Below are positions 1 to 9,300 of a stretch of 64,000 nt of DNA, piece by piece. The first letter of the stretch is position 1; each line of letters opens with the position of its first letter. The position numbers and the translations under genes are program-made. The notes under the pieces were generated by a model. The model did no database searches. It was not told where the DNA came from and was given only the letters and a program-made list of their open reading frames with translations. Location of the stretch: assembly GCF_000969905.1 (NCBI RefSeq), contig NZ_CP009520.1, positions 1,550,001 to 1,614,000 on the forward strand. The letters are read 5' to 3'. Source of the stretch: Methanosarcina vacuolata Z-761. GTDB lineage: Archaea; Halobacteriota; Methanosarcinia; Methanosarcinales; Methanosarcinaceae.

Positions 1-53
1 ACTTCGTCTTTGGAATACTCTGCACCGCATTCGATACATTTAAGATGATACAT
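1..53 (-). CDS. Threonine synthase-like protein, N-terminal fragment cut by the window edge
   Basis: Only the first 17 complete codons are inside the window. The reading frame starts at the ATG at 53 and is preceded by a good ribosome site (CAGGAG). It reads MYHLKCIECGAEYSKDE, which has the CxxC half of the N-terminal zinc ribbon seen in archaeal threonine synthases. The PLP-binding catalytic part lies outside the window, so the enzyme call rests on this N-terminus alone; another zinc-ribbon protein is possible. Confidence 0.55.
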   Translation of the reverse strand, partial: MYHLKCIECGAEYSKDE

Positions 54-305
54 TAAATTACTCCTGTTTATGATAATTTTTCCTGTGTATGGTATTTTGA
101 ATAATTCGGATGCCTGCTTTATGCTTCGTCCGTTTCAGGTTAGTACAACCTGGAATTTATTTCAGTATAATCTGGATTTCGGATTTGTGTAATATTTGTG
201 TAATATTATAGTTCAATTAGTATAATATTATAGTTTAATAATATTTTGTATCCTTTATACTCTACTTGCTTTTAAATTATACTGTTTTTTGAAATTGTAC
301 GGTTT

Positions 306-614
306 TCAGGCTTTATACTTTATAATAGTTCCGTAACAGCAGCCATATAAAGCATACTCAATCCCACGGGAATTCAGCAACTCTGAAATGTACTTGGGCT
401 TTTTATCTACTTTATATATATTTATATAACTAAACTGGGCCTGAAAGATAAAAAAAGGTATCCTCTTCAAATACAATGGAGTTTTTTCAACTCGAAAAAT
501 GTGCAGCAATTTTATCATACAGTTATGAAGTTTAATCCATTGCTTGAAGTCGTTTTTGAAACTTAGATCTATTTTTAAATTTTCAGCAAATACATGAAAT
601 TTACTTTTACTCAT
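306..614 (-). CDS. Doubtful hypothetical protein (102 aa)
   Basis: A 102-codon open frame rich in Lys, Ile, Phe and Tyr, as expected of random AT-rich sequence. I recognise no family, there is no clear ribosome site, and it overlaps the IS-associated GTATCCTCTTCAAA motif. It may be a decayed fragment or chance. Confidence 0.15.
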   Translation of the reverse strand: MSKSKFHVFAENLKIDLSFKNDFKQWIKLHNCMIKLLHIFRVEKTPLYLKRIPFFIFQAQFSYINIYKVDKKPKYISELLNSRGIEYALYGCCYGTIIKYKA

Positions 615-642
615 GAAATTCCGAAAATAATTAAAATCACTT

Positions 643-830
643 CATTGGTCATCGGTTAAGGAATTTTCTTGCCAAAAAACTATCAAGTTTTCATTAGAAA
701 CCGGCTGTAAATTTTCGCTTCTTTGCATAAAATATATAACCTGTTACAGCCCGCTACTATTAAACTATTTAACAAACGTCATGGGAAGGGACGTAGTTTT
801 CACAATCTCTTACTTAACCAAAGACGCATG
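643..830 (+). mobile_element. MITE-like element, family 1, copy A, with 10-bp target duplication
   Basis: The element starts CATTGGTCATCGGTTAAG and ends, read in reverse complement, CATGCGTCTTTGGTTAAG, giving imperfect terminal inverted repeats. It is 188 bp with no coding capacity. The 10-mer AAAATCACTT lies directly on both sides (633-642 and 831-840), a target-site duplication. The ends resemble the CAT...TTAAG ends of IS231-type IS4-family elements (from memory). Confidence 0.8.
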
Positions 831-900
831 AAAATCACTTCAATTCCGATCCTTAAAGCCTGAAGATTGCTTCTGATCTTTCCTGATTTCAATCTACAGG

Positions 901-1776
901 TCAGGATCTTTTTACATTTCGGGTTATATCTTCTATAATGCCCTGGAAATGAGTAACTTCTCCTTCCTCATTGCGCTGGATAAAGGTTTTCTCGTCAATC
1001 CAGCGGACGTCAGCAGTCTTAGTAAGAATCCGGTACTGGCGGTTGAATTCCTTTCCCCCTTCTTCACAATTTTCCTCAAGTTCAAGTTCCACAAGGAGCA
1101 GGTCTTCGGGATGGATTATCTTCCCGTAAAGGATTTTTCCGGAAAGGAAGTCATCTGGAGCGTACCCAAACTGCCTGACATTCTCAGACACATATAACGT
1201 AGGCCAGTATTTTTCAGCTTTCCAGAGAAACACTACCATCGGGCTATTGTTAATTACGGTTTCAAGGACCTTTTGCCGCTCAAGGAGAGCTTTTTGTTTT
1301 TCCATGAGGGCTTTCTGGCTTTGAAGAGCATCCTTCAGAGCCTTTTCATTTTTAATCTCCTGAGTAACGTCCCTGACTATTCCCTGAAAATTCACTACAT
1401 TTCCATTTTCATCACGCTGGATAAAGGTCTTTTCTTCTACCCATCGGACTTCCCCCTTTCCGGTAAGAATCCTGTACCGCTGTACAAAGCTTTCATTTCC
1501 AGCCTCACAGCATCGGGTAAGTTCCTTTCTAACCTTATCTATATCTTCGGAGTGGACTATGTCTGCATACACCATCCTTCCTGTAAGGAAATCTTCTGCG
1601 CTGTATTCAAGCTGGGTTACGTTTTCCGAAACGTACCTGGCAGGCCATTTTTTATCCGGAGCCCAGAGAAAAGCCATAACAGGACTGTTATTAATTACGG
1701 TTTCCAGAACTTGCTGTCTTTCCAGTGCTTCACCAAGAATCAGTTCGTCGCTTTCAGCCAGTTGATTGAATCCCAT
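901..1776 (-). CDS. Tandem two-PAS-domain sensory protein without an output domain
   Basis: A soluble 291-residue protein made of two homologous PAS/PAC modules, at about residues 20-140 and 170-290. They share VLETVINNSP, YVSENV, EVRW-type and FQGI..D(V/I)T segments. A Gln/Lys-rich coiled-coil linker joins them. Modules of this kind are typical of Methanosarcina sensor kinases, but no histidine kinase, GGDEF or methyl-accepting domain follows, since the frame stops right after PAS2. The start at 1776 has a GAGGTAG ribosome site. It could be a stand-alone signalling adaptor or the remaining sensor half of a kinase. The ligand is unknown; the repeats look like a recent internal duplication. 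Confidence 0.85.
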   Translation of the reverse strand: MGFNQLAESDELILGEALERQQVLETVINNSPVMAFLWAPDKKWPARYVSENVTQLEYSAEDFLTGRMVYADIVHSEDIDKVRKELTRCCEAGNESFVQRYRILTGKGEVRWVEEKTFIQRDENGNVVNFQGIVRDVTQEIKNEKALKDALQSQKALMEKQKALLERQKVLETVINNSPMVVFLWKAEKYWPTLYVSENVRQFGYAPDDFLSGKILYGKIIHPEDLLLVELELEENCEEGGKEFNRQYRILTKTADVRWIDEKTFIQRNEEGEVTHFQGIIEDITRNVKRS

Positions 1777-1963
1777 AGCTACTACCTCTCCACCAACCCT
1801 TCTGGATACAAAATCTTTTTACCGCCTCAGGTAATATACACTTTTCAAATCCTTAAGCAATATATAATATATTTTGACATCTTATAAATCATGTCTTTCT
1901 GCACACAGGAGGAATGTTCTGAGTTCCAGACTCGCAGCAGGAAATAAAGAAGATGCCTGGGAA

Positions 1964-2341
1964 ATGGAAAAATCCGGGGAGAAAACATCTGACATTGTAC
2001 AGCAGACCAGAGACGAATATGGAAGATACTTCGGGATCTGCGGCTCATACCATAACCTTAAAGCCTGCACCTGCAAAAACTGTCCTTCTTATTCAGGCGG
2101 TGCAGGGATGTTTTGCTCCAGGGGCAAACATCTGGAACAGGGAAAAAAACTGGGCTGCCTCTGTGAAACCTGCGAACTTTTCAGGAAATTCCGATTTGAA
2201 GGGGAATACTTCTGCCTGAATGCCGAAAAACTTGAACTATCCGAAGAAAAACCTGAATTTCTCCTGAATAACTGCGGAAAATCTCCTGAATCCAGTGGAA
2301 AGACCAGGTTCTGTGTACTGGGAGAATTAATAAGTAAATAA
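1964..2341 (+). CDS. Cys-rich DUF2769-like small protein
   Basis: About 125 residues from the ATG at 1964. The central part carries CGSYHNLKACTCKNCPSY, then CSRGK, then CLCETC and a later FCLNAE. This many ordered Cys residues suggests a metal or Fe-S binding fold of the DUF2769 type found in methanogens (from memory). The frame is open back to a TTG at 1874. A strong AGGAGG at 1907-1912 is followed only by an ATG that stops after two codons and an in-frame CTG, so the true start is uncertain. It is divergent from the PAS gene. Confidence 0.65.
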   Translation: MEKSGEKTSDIVQQTRDEYGRYFGICGSYHNLKACTCKNCPSYSGGAGMFCSRGKHLEQGKKLGCLCETCELFRKFRFEGEYFCLNAEKLELSEEKPEFLLNNCGKSPESSGKTRFCVLGELISK

Positions 2342-2628
2342 TGGACTCAAAGTTAAATAACCTCAAAGTTAAACGAATTCAAAGTCACCGAAACCTGGAT
2401 AACCCTGGTTTTTTCCTGAAATTTAAATTAAAGTCACTGATGCTCTCTTATTATAACGATTACAGATTTAAGATTTTTTATTCACAGGATTTGGGGTTTT
2501 TATTCGGAAAATTGTATTCGCTTTCTAACCTGAAACCTATTACAAAGATTTCGATAAACAGACTTTGTATTTTCATGTGGTTTCCAGTTCTATGCAGCTT
2601 TCCATTCCCGATTGCAATATCCTTTGGC

Positions 2629-2724
2629 GGCTTTAATCTGTTCCGGCTTTAATCTGTTCCGGCTTTAATCTGTTCTGGCTTTAATCTGTTCTGGCTTTAA
2701 TCTGTTCTAGCTTTAATCTGTTCT
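2629..2724. repeat. 16-bp tandem repeat, six copies
   Basis: Six head-to-tail copies of GGCTTTAATCTGTTCC, differing only at the last base or the first. No spacers, so not CRISPR. Confidence 0.95.
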
Positions 2725-2775
2725 GGTTTTCTTTGTTTATAGTCAATGTTTTTCTTTCCGGAAATCTCACAGTTC

Positions 2776-2910
2776 ATTAATTCTCTAAAACAGATAGTCG
2801 GCATTATTTCTCTAAAACAGATAGTCGGCATTATTTATCTACAACAGATAGTCGGCATTATTTATCTACAACAGATAGTCGGCATTATTTCTCTAAAACA
2901 GATAGTCGGC
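2776..2910. repeat. 27-bp tandem repeat, five copies
   Basis: Five units, each ending CAGATAGTCGGC (at 2791, 2818, 2845, 2872 and 2899), joined by ATTATTT(C/A)TCTA(A/C)AA. Two slightly different unit types alternate in blocks, implying internal duplication. Confidence 0.95.
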
Positions 2911-3014
2911 GCGTTCCGATAAAATATGAAAGGATCATTGTTCGCCTGATAAAATGGACTGAAAGCGCGTCCACAAACGATATATCACAGGTTGCTAAAT
3001 GAGTCCAGCAGAGC

Positions 3015-3023
3015 TTATATAAA
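3015..3023 (+). promoter_or_regulatory. Putative TATA box of the anfO-like gene
   Basis: TTATATAAA lies about 90 bases upstream of the start, placing transcription near 3045-3050. That coincides with the point where homology to the pseudogene copy at 10549 begins. Confidence 0.4.
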
Positions 3024-3105
3024 TCGAGTAATAATCAAATGGTAAGCAATTGTTTTAATCAACATTCCGAATCTCATAAATTTCAACACGATAGGAGGAC
3101 GCGCC

Positions 3106-3735
3106 TTGAAAATAGCAGTTGTGGAAAACGAGAACCAGAAAGCGAGTTCAATATTCGAACCAGGATTCATTGCAATATATGAGGAAGATGGCGGGGAATG
3201 GAAAGTTCTGACCCGGTTTGAAAATCAAGTTTGCAACGCGAAAGGCATGGCTGCGGTACGCACGGCTGTAGCGGATACAATAAAACAGCTTGGCGACGTA
3301 AAAGCAATTGTTGCAAGTGAAATCCCAGGGATAGCGTCCGGGACTTTTCAAGCAGCGAGATTTGACATATTCATTGTGGAAGGTAATGTGCCGGATCTTC
3401 TTGATTCAATCAAAAAAGAAATGCTTGAAACAATTGAAGAACGCCAGAAAGAACCGCCAAAATTTGACATCATGCAATTTCTGGAACCCGGTGTGAATAA
3501 AGGTGATTTTTCGATTAATATAGAAGACGTCATGTTTAAAAATCCAGACTTGACTTCAAAGAAAATTCTGATTCCCTATCTGGAAAATGGAGAATTTAAC
3601 AGACTGGACGTCATTTGTGGTCATATTCCGAAGTGGTTTGTCACAAATTTAGGCGCCATGGGGTTTGAATATGAAATCGTGACCGATTTGCCGAATAGAA
3701 AAACTGTTAGAGTAATGCGCATGCAAACTCCATAA
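3106..3735 (+). CDS. anfO: AnfO-like nitrogenase accessory protein
   Basis: This 209-residue protein begins at a TTG codon after the ribosome site AGGAGG. It resembles the AnfO family linked to Fe-only nitrogenase: N-terminal MKIAVVENENQKASSIFEPG, then YEEDGGEWKVL, GMAAVR, a DVKAIVASEIPGI segment, and a C-terminal TSKKILIPYLENGEFNRLDV region. AnfO is needed for diazotrophic growth with the alternative nitrogenase in bacteria; its biochemical role is unsettled. No nitrogenase genes are next to it here, so it is a stand-alone copy. A truncated, inactivated second copy lies at 10611-10808 in the same orientation. Confidence 0.7.
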   Translation: MKIAVVENENQKASSIFEPGFIAIYEEDGGEWKVLTRFENQVCNAKGMAAVRTAVADTIKQLGDVKAIVASEIPGIASGTFQAARFDIFIVEGNVPDLLDSIKKEMLETIEERQKEPPKFDIMQFLEPGVNKGDFSINIEDVMFKNPDLTSKKILIPYLENGEFNRLDVICGHIPKWFVTNLGAMGFEYEIVTDLPNRKTVRVMRMQTP

Positions 3736-4163
3736 AAGACAAGACTGTCTTATAGTGAGTAATAGCGGGAATTGGTTTTCGTCTTTCAAGAACCAAAATC
3801 CTAAAACCCTATAATTCCAAGAGATCTAAAAGTAACCAATGAACAGCCTCTAACAACAATAGTCTCTAACAACTAAAGATTAAATGGCTTTAGGATGATC
3901 TCATTTAGAAAATAGATTGAAAAAAAAGAAATAAAAAAATGTCTCTTAATTAAAGAATTAATCCCTTTGGAATCATACCCTTTACCATTACCTAATATTC
4001 GTAGGACTTACGCAGTTGAACTGAAAAATTAACAGCGTTGAACCGTTAAATGTCTAAAACGTGACTATAATCAACAGTCTTTGCCATAATTGATTTTGTT
4101 CCTCAAGTGCGTAAGTCCTAATTCGGAGTATCGTATCCCATTTGATTTCTTATCATAGCATTT
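3736..4163. other. Intergenic region between anfO and the P47-like gene
   Basis: Convergent gene ends. A short stem (AAGACA...TGTCTT) just after anfO may aid termination. The only other structure is the inverted-repeat element at 4002-4120. Confidence 0.5.
4002..4120. mobile_element. 119-bp MITE with TAGGACTTACGCA ends and 5-bp target duplication
   Basis: Perfect 13-bp inverted ends (TAGGACTTACGCA and TGCGTAAGTCCTA), extended by GTTGA / TCAAG. ATTCG flanks both sides (3997-4001 and 4121-4125). Non-coding. The same end occurs on the transposase remnant at 39709-39978. Confidence 0.85.
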
Positions 4164-4382
4164 TCATGTTTGATTCATTGATCTTTTTTGACTGGTGTCA
4201 GTTTTGTCTCCAAAAGTCTCTTCTTCAGCTTCTTCTTTGATTTCTGCTTCTATTATTTTGTCTATAACTTTCCCCTCTTCTACTTCGGTCCCGGCTTCTT
4301 TAATTAGATCTTCAAGCTCCTAGCACTCGGGAATTACTTCATTAATAGCACGGGCTTCAGCAGTTTCCTCGGAGACCTTTAC
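4164..4382 (-). pseudogene. Decayed C-terminal extension of the P47-like protein
   Basis: Downstream of the TAA at 4383-4385 the frame stays open for 72 codons except for a TAG at 4320-4322, and ends at a TGA at 4164. The translation is acidic and protein-like (for example VSEETAEARAINEVIPE, then ELEDLIKEAGTEVEEGK). This suggests the tail was once coding and was lost by nonsense mutations. The TAG could be read as pyrrolysine in this genus, but the TAA would still block it. Confidence 0.5.
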
Positions 4383-6263
4383 TTAAAGCTCCTCAGCTTT
4401 CTCAATAATCTCTATTGGAAGGATCTTTATTGGAAGGGTCTTTATTGGAAGGGTCTTTATTGGAAGGGTCTTTATTGGAAGGGATTTAGATCCTCTTTCA
4501 TCTATTGGGGAGGTAATCTGATCTTTTTTTGAGACGATCTCATTGTCCGTGTCTGATGGTAAGCCTTCAGTTTTATATGTTATATCAAAAAGCAGATTCT
4601 GGAAGTCGTCGAACTCTGGGTTTTTAAAAGCAAAGACACCTCCAGCGGGCAGTACAAACCGGTTCCCCAGTGGTGCAAACAAATTTAACAAATCATTGAC
4701 TTCTTTTTCATATTGAGATTTAATCCAGTTTGCGTTGTTTTCCAGACCTTTAACATTTCTTTCTAACAAAGCCTGGTCAAGATCTCCCCAAAAATTACCA
4801 TCATGATTGATATCTGTTTCTTTGAAGCTTATGGATGGCTTCAGTTCGACGACACCCTGTGTCCCGCATGTGACGTCGATAGTTCCTTCCCATCCCACTT
4901 TGGCGCTCAATGACATTCTTTCATTAGTAAAACCCAGCGGATGGCATAGGAATTCATGATGGATATAAAATTCACCATTGAGTTTGATTGGTAACGTGTT
5001 ACTACTGGTTGATTCTCCGAGCTCTACGGTAAACCAGAATTTATTAGTAATCCAGTGGTCGACCTCGATTGGGACGTTTTTAAATACCGCCCATACTTCA
5101 ACATCTTTTGCGTTCCAATTAAAAGTTTTGTCATATGTATATTTCCATCTGGAGCTACCTTTTTCGGGGGACTCGGTCAAAGTCCACTCGAGTCCTGATT
5201 TCTTAATCAATATTGAGTCGTCTCCTTTTCGCTCGCCAGTGATATAATGGCCAAGCGCTTCCTGCAATTTAGAAAGGATGAATTCCTCAAAGAAAAGACT
5301 CTTCGCAAGGACAAATCTACCGTCGTACTTGTTACTGCTCACCCAATTGTTATTGAAATTAGGCTTTGTAGGATATGGAAGAGGTTTCTTAACAGTATCA
5401 GTAGTCAAAAGAAAGTTCAATGTGCTTTGTGACCGTTTAGATTCATCCTCTTCAAAAAATATCCAGTAGGTTCCTCCAGTGGGTGTAAATGTCGGTGGAA
5501 TAGATGGATCCGAATCAGGTGTTTTCTCTTCAATCGAGTAACCCAATACAAAGGGATTTTCTGTTTCCGCCAGATCCCGGAAGTATTTGGTTAGACCTGT
5601 CTGGAATGAAATCAAATCATCTTCTGTAAAATCCTCTGAGAGAGTTATTTTGCTCTCCACTTCATCATAGTTGGCAATGTTTGCGTTCTGAAAGTCCATT
5701 AACAGGTGACGGATAGTGAAACATTCATCATTGAAGTTGTGTAACATGTTTTTGACCACATCCGGCACTGCAATACTGTTCTGAATGTGGTCTTGTTCGA
5801 TCTGGGCAAAGTTGACGTCAACGTCAAATACGTACTTCCAGTCACTGATTGTGACAGAGTCTTTGTCTTCACCTACTCCATAAGTAAGAGTACCCTCTGG
5901 AATGTTAAGAGCCAGCTTAACCTGGAAGTTCGGCGCCTTACTGGTTCCCAGGATCACCTCAGGTGCATCCATCTCTCCCTCGAACGAATAGTTAAGTGTA
6001 AACCTTCCATGTTTTAATGTGTATTCCCATTTCATTTTTCTACATTCTTCATCTAAAAGGTCCCAGAGCAACAAAAGCTGCAGATTGATAGTATCCTGAG
6101 TAATGGCTGCGACCATGTCGTAGCCAGTGATACAGTTTCCAGGACTCTTGCTTGAAGAAACCGCCTGCATCGAATATATTTTATTGTTAGTAATTGATTG
6201 TTTACTTATTGTTTTACTGGAAAGGCCAGAAACACCCATTACATCTAATCTTTGTTCACTCAT
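4383..6263 (-). CDS. Large TULIP/P47-like protein of unknown function
   Basis: A 626-residue protein with a strong AAGGAGGT ribosome site. After a Ser-rich N-terminus comes GYDMVAAITQDTINLQLL, which resembles the opening G-(W/Y)-D...N motif of P47/OrfX-type TULIP (lipid-binding tubular) domains and of fungal relatives with a GYD..V.TTQ..IN pattern (both from memory). Aromatic beta-strand sequence follows (GRFTLNYSFEGEMDAPEV, ISDWKYVFDVDV). There is no signal peptide or membrane helix. The C-terminus carries five LPIK(T/I)-type pentapeptides encoded by 15-bp repeats (4412-4483). The gene follows the 1268-residue gene by 73 bases, so the two probably form an operon. The same frame continues past the TAA for 72 acidic codons interrupted by one TAG. 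Confidence 0.8.
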   Translation of the reverse strand: MSEQRLDVMGVSGLSSKTISKQSITNNKIYSMQAVSSSKSPGNCITGYDMVAAITQDTINLQLLLLWDLLDEECRKMKWEYTLKHGRFTLNYSFEGEMDAPEVILGTSKAPNFQVKLALNIPEGTLTYGVGEDKDSVTISDWKYVFDVDVNFAQIEQDHIQNSIAVPDVVKNMLHNFNDECFTIRHLLMDFQNANIANYDEVESKITLSEDFTEDDLISFQTGLTKYFRDLAETENPFVLGYSIEEKTPDSDPSIPPTFTPTGGTYWIFFEEDESKRSQSTLNFLLTTDTVKKPLPYPTKPNFNNNWVSSNKYDGRFVLAKSLFFEEFILSKLQEALGHYITGERKGDDSILIKKSGLEWTLTESPEKGSSRWKYTYDKTFNWNAKDVEVWAVFKNVPIEVDHWITNKFWFTVELGESTSSNTLPIKLNGEFYIHHEFLCHPLGFTNERMSLSAKVGWEGTIDVTCGTQGVVELKPSISFKETDINHDGNFWGDLDQALLERNVKGLENNANWIKSQYEKEVNDLLNLFAPLGNRFVLPAGGVFAFKNPEFDDFQNLLFDITYKTEGLPSDTDNEIVSKKDQITSPIDERGSKSLPIKTLPIKTLPIKTLPIKILPIEIIEKAEEL

Positions 6264-6336
6264 TTCTTTTTACCTCCTTAAATAAATATTTTTCAACAAA
6301 TTAGCACAAATGTGTCTACAGTTTTAACGTGTTAAC

Positions 6337-9300
6337 TCATTCTGATATGCAAATAGCTACAGTTCTGCCACCGCGTATCGTCGTCGCTAATAAACCTTCT
6401 ATGATTGAGACAACTGCGAAAATTGCACCAGATTCTTTGTCCGGATCGAGAGTCGCCACTGCATTTAACATGCCACCATGAGAGCGCACAAAAGTTTCAG
6501 CAAAAGTTGCTACGTCAAGTAAAATTTCCCCAGCATTTGGACCTTCAGTAACTTGGTCTATCAATTTGTTTATCAATATCATTAATCCCAGAATACCACT
6601 GATTGGCAAACAAATAAGATTCCATACCTCAACTCCTTTCTTCACTCCTTCATTATCTCCAGGTGTAGTTACTTTGATGAAACTGCCAAGGAAAATCGCA
6701 ATAGAAGTACCCCAGCTAAGATTGTAAAGATCGTCTTCCAAACTCCTTTTTAGTTTAAATGGGAAAGTAACAGCTATTTTAACAAGCGAAAGTAAAAAAT
6801 TAATATATTCCAAAGGTTTGGGGAGTTTCTCCATTGAATATTTGATGGAGCGTAAAAATAAGGCATAGGCATCAGCAAAAAAGTAAGCCGCATAACCTAC
6901 ATATTTGTATATTTTTACTCCCGTTCTATCATTAATCTCAGTTAAAGCAATATCAATCGCCTGCGACTTTCTCTCAACTGGTGATTCTGTCATGTTAATA
7001 ATTTTTTCCTCATCTAAGGCAATATTAACTGCCTTCAACCTTGTAGAAACTGGTAAGTCTGTAACTTCAGTAACTTCGTCCCCAGATAAAGTAATATCAA
7101 CTGCCTTCGACCTTGTCGCGATTGTTGTCGTTGTTAGCTGTGTTGAATCATCGCTAAGAGCATCGAATAACTCCTGATATCCCATTTTTTCCAGGTTGCC
7201 AGACCCTCTTTGATAAGGGCTGCGTCCAGTTAGCACCTTGTAGAGCATGGTAACCGGAATGGAAAGCATAAGGGAAACCACATCCAGCAATGAGAAGTCA
7301 TCACCACCACTTATGAATTTGTAGAATGCAGAAAGGACAGGAATATGTAATGTAGAGTTAACGATTTCTTTAATTAGCGAAAATGCACTTTCAAGAACTT
7401 TCAAGAGACCGCTTATGGTCGTACGAGCCAAGCCTATAACTTGTTTGAGCATATCTTTACTCAGTTTGGTGAAACATTCACCTATTGTCAGGTTATTAGT
7501 GGTGAACAGATCATAGATATCTCTGGTGAAGGTACAAACTATATTTGCTATGTCTTCACCTAATGGATAGACCACCTGAGTAAAGAAAACTGTTAGTGGA
7601 TCCGTGTTACTGCTGACAGAAAAATCTGAATTAGACGATGCCTCCATGCTCTGCATAATATGGTAGTTTGCAAAATTACCAGGAGCGGAATCCAAAAAGT
7701 CTTGGGCACCCGAGTAGGAATCACAGAACTTCTTTCCTTCACTAAGCAAATTCAGAGAGCTTACTTCACTTGGAATTGGTCCGATCTTGTCAATTTCTTT
7801 CTCGATTTCGTCAAAAAAGTTGTTGACAATAGTCTCAGCATCACCTATTTTGTATTTGGCAAGTTCGAGTGTTTGGTTGGTCACATTAACGATGATTTTC
7901 TTAGTCAGAATGATATCCTCCCAATCAAACATGAAACCGAGCCACTTGACGAGATCCTCAAAGAAAACCTTAATTTTCTGAAACACCCAGCTGATAATGT
8001 TCATCGCAATTTCTACCGTTTCGATGGCAAATTTAAGGAGTTTACCGCCAACTTCAACAACAAACTCAAATACGCCCTCAGCCACCTGAACAATAAATCC
8101 GCCCACTTTTTCTATGCCGCTCTCAAGTGCTTTGAGCACATCACCGGCAACGCTCTTAATGGCATTTCCTATATCACCGATATCCAAAGCCAGGGCCTGA
8201 GCTGGTGAACTACCAAGCAGTTCAGGACTAACTGAGCCAAGCTTGAAGCTACTATTAACGATGGTTTTGCGTGCATCCCTACCTTCGTAATAGGTCACAT
8301 TATCATCATCAAAACGCATACCCCAGAAGTAATCACCCTTAGTATTCGAGGCAGAGAGCAGATTTCGACTACTTCCTGTCGGATCGCGTAAGAGTGCCGC
8401 AAAGGTAGTAGGTTTTGAAGGGTCACCTGTTCCGCCGCTTACAGATCTGCTGGCGCTATCCTGAGGTAACGTGTTGGCAATATCTGTGAGTTTTTTGATT
8501 GCACTAGCTGCACTATCAACTGATTCTTTGCTTACGGAATCTGAAACCAGCTTATTCCCATCAGCTAGAACCACAGCCCGCAACTCGTCACCAGACTGTA
8601 TCCTGGATAACGTATTGCGCACCTTGGTAGCTGGGTCAATATCAACCACACTTTTCAACCATTCAGCACTCAACTCGAAAACTGGAGTTGAGATGGTTGA
8701 AACTCTATTAATGATGGTGATGTTTCCTGCCAAATCTGGCTTGAGGGTGATTTGATTTTTGGCATTACCCAATAAAGTGTGAGCCTTCCCGTTCACTTTG
8801 AGGTATGTCCAGGCTGACGACTTTAGATTCAGCTCGATATCAGTCACGGGAACTCCAGAAGCTTGATCGCGGAAAGACATATGTGTTGTATAACAGTCGA
8901 AGCTGAGCGTATTTTCAGTGTCGTAAAGTGGAATATTAGTCTCGTACCACTGAGTATTTTCTGGGTCCTGCCACAGGTAAATTAGGTGATTAGTGTTGCT
9001 GACCATGAACAGCTGATTAGCTTTGTAATAACGGTTACGTAACGCTGCAGTCTGGGAAACATCTTTACAAATTTGCAGAACTGGCTGCCATGTAGTCTGA
9101 GAAGAGAAAGGTGACACTGTCATCCCTAACATCCCATCACTGTTGACCATCCAGAGTGTTACAGACTTATCATCCTGACGAGCGAGCAATGTTTGAACCG
9201 TAGGAGTTATGTCCTTCTCTGCAATCGTGATGGGTTTGGTGGCACCTTTACGAAAGAGATAAACTCCCTCGCCTGCTGCGTAGACATTATCATTACTGCT

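Larger units (their letters stand above)
54..900. other. AT-rich intergenic region with a mobile-element copy
   Basis: About 850 bases with no convincing gene. Positions 180-260 hold short AT-rich direct repeats around TATA-like sequence. A copy of the 188-bp CAT...TTAAG element lies at 643-830. A GTATCCTCTTCAAA motif near 460, also found at a transposase remnant near 57251, suggests older IS debris. Confidence 0.6.
2342..3105. other. Intergenic region with two tandem-repeat arrays
   Basis: About 760 bases without a convincing gene. It contains the 16-bp array (2629-2724), the 27-bp array (2776-2910) and a TATA-type promoter for the anfO-like gene at about 3015. The open frame at 2341-2652 runs into the 16-bp repeats and looks like chance. 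Confidence 0.6.

Noticed and set aside
2341-2652. 103-codon open frame after the DUF2769-like gene
   Set aside because: It ends inside the 16-bp tandem array, is Phe/Leu/Lys-rich like random AT-rich sequence, and matches no family.
2776-2910. CRISPR array
   Set aside because: The 27-bp units are contiguous with no unique spacers, and no cas genes are in the window.
4320-4322. Pyrrolysine codon (TAG) in the P47-like gene
   Set aside because: A TAA precedes it in the same frame, so the ribosome would already have stopped; decay is the simpler explanation.
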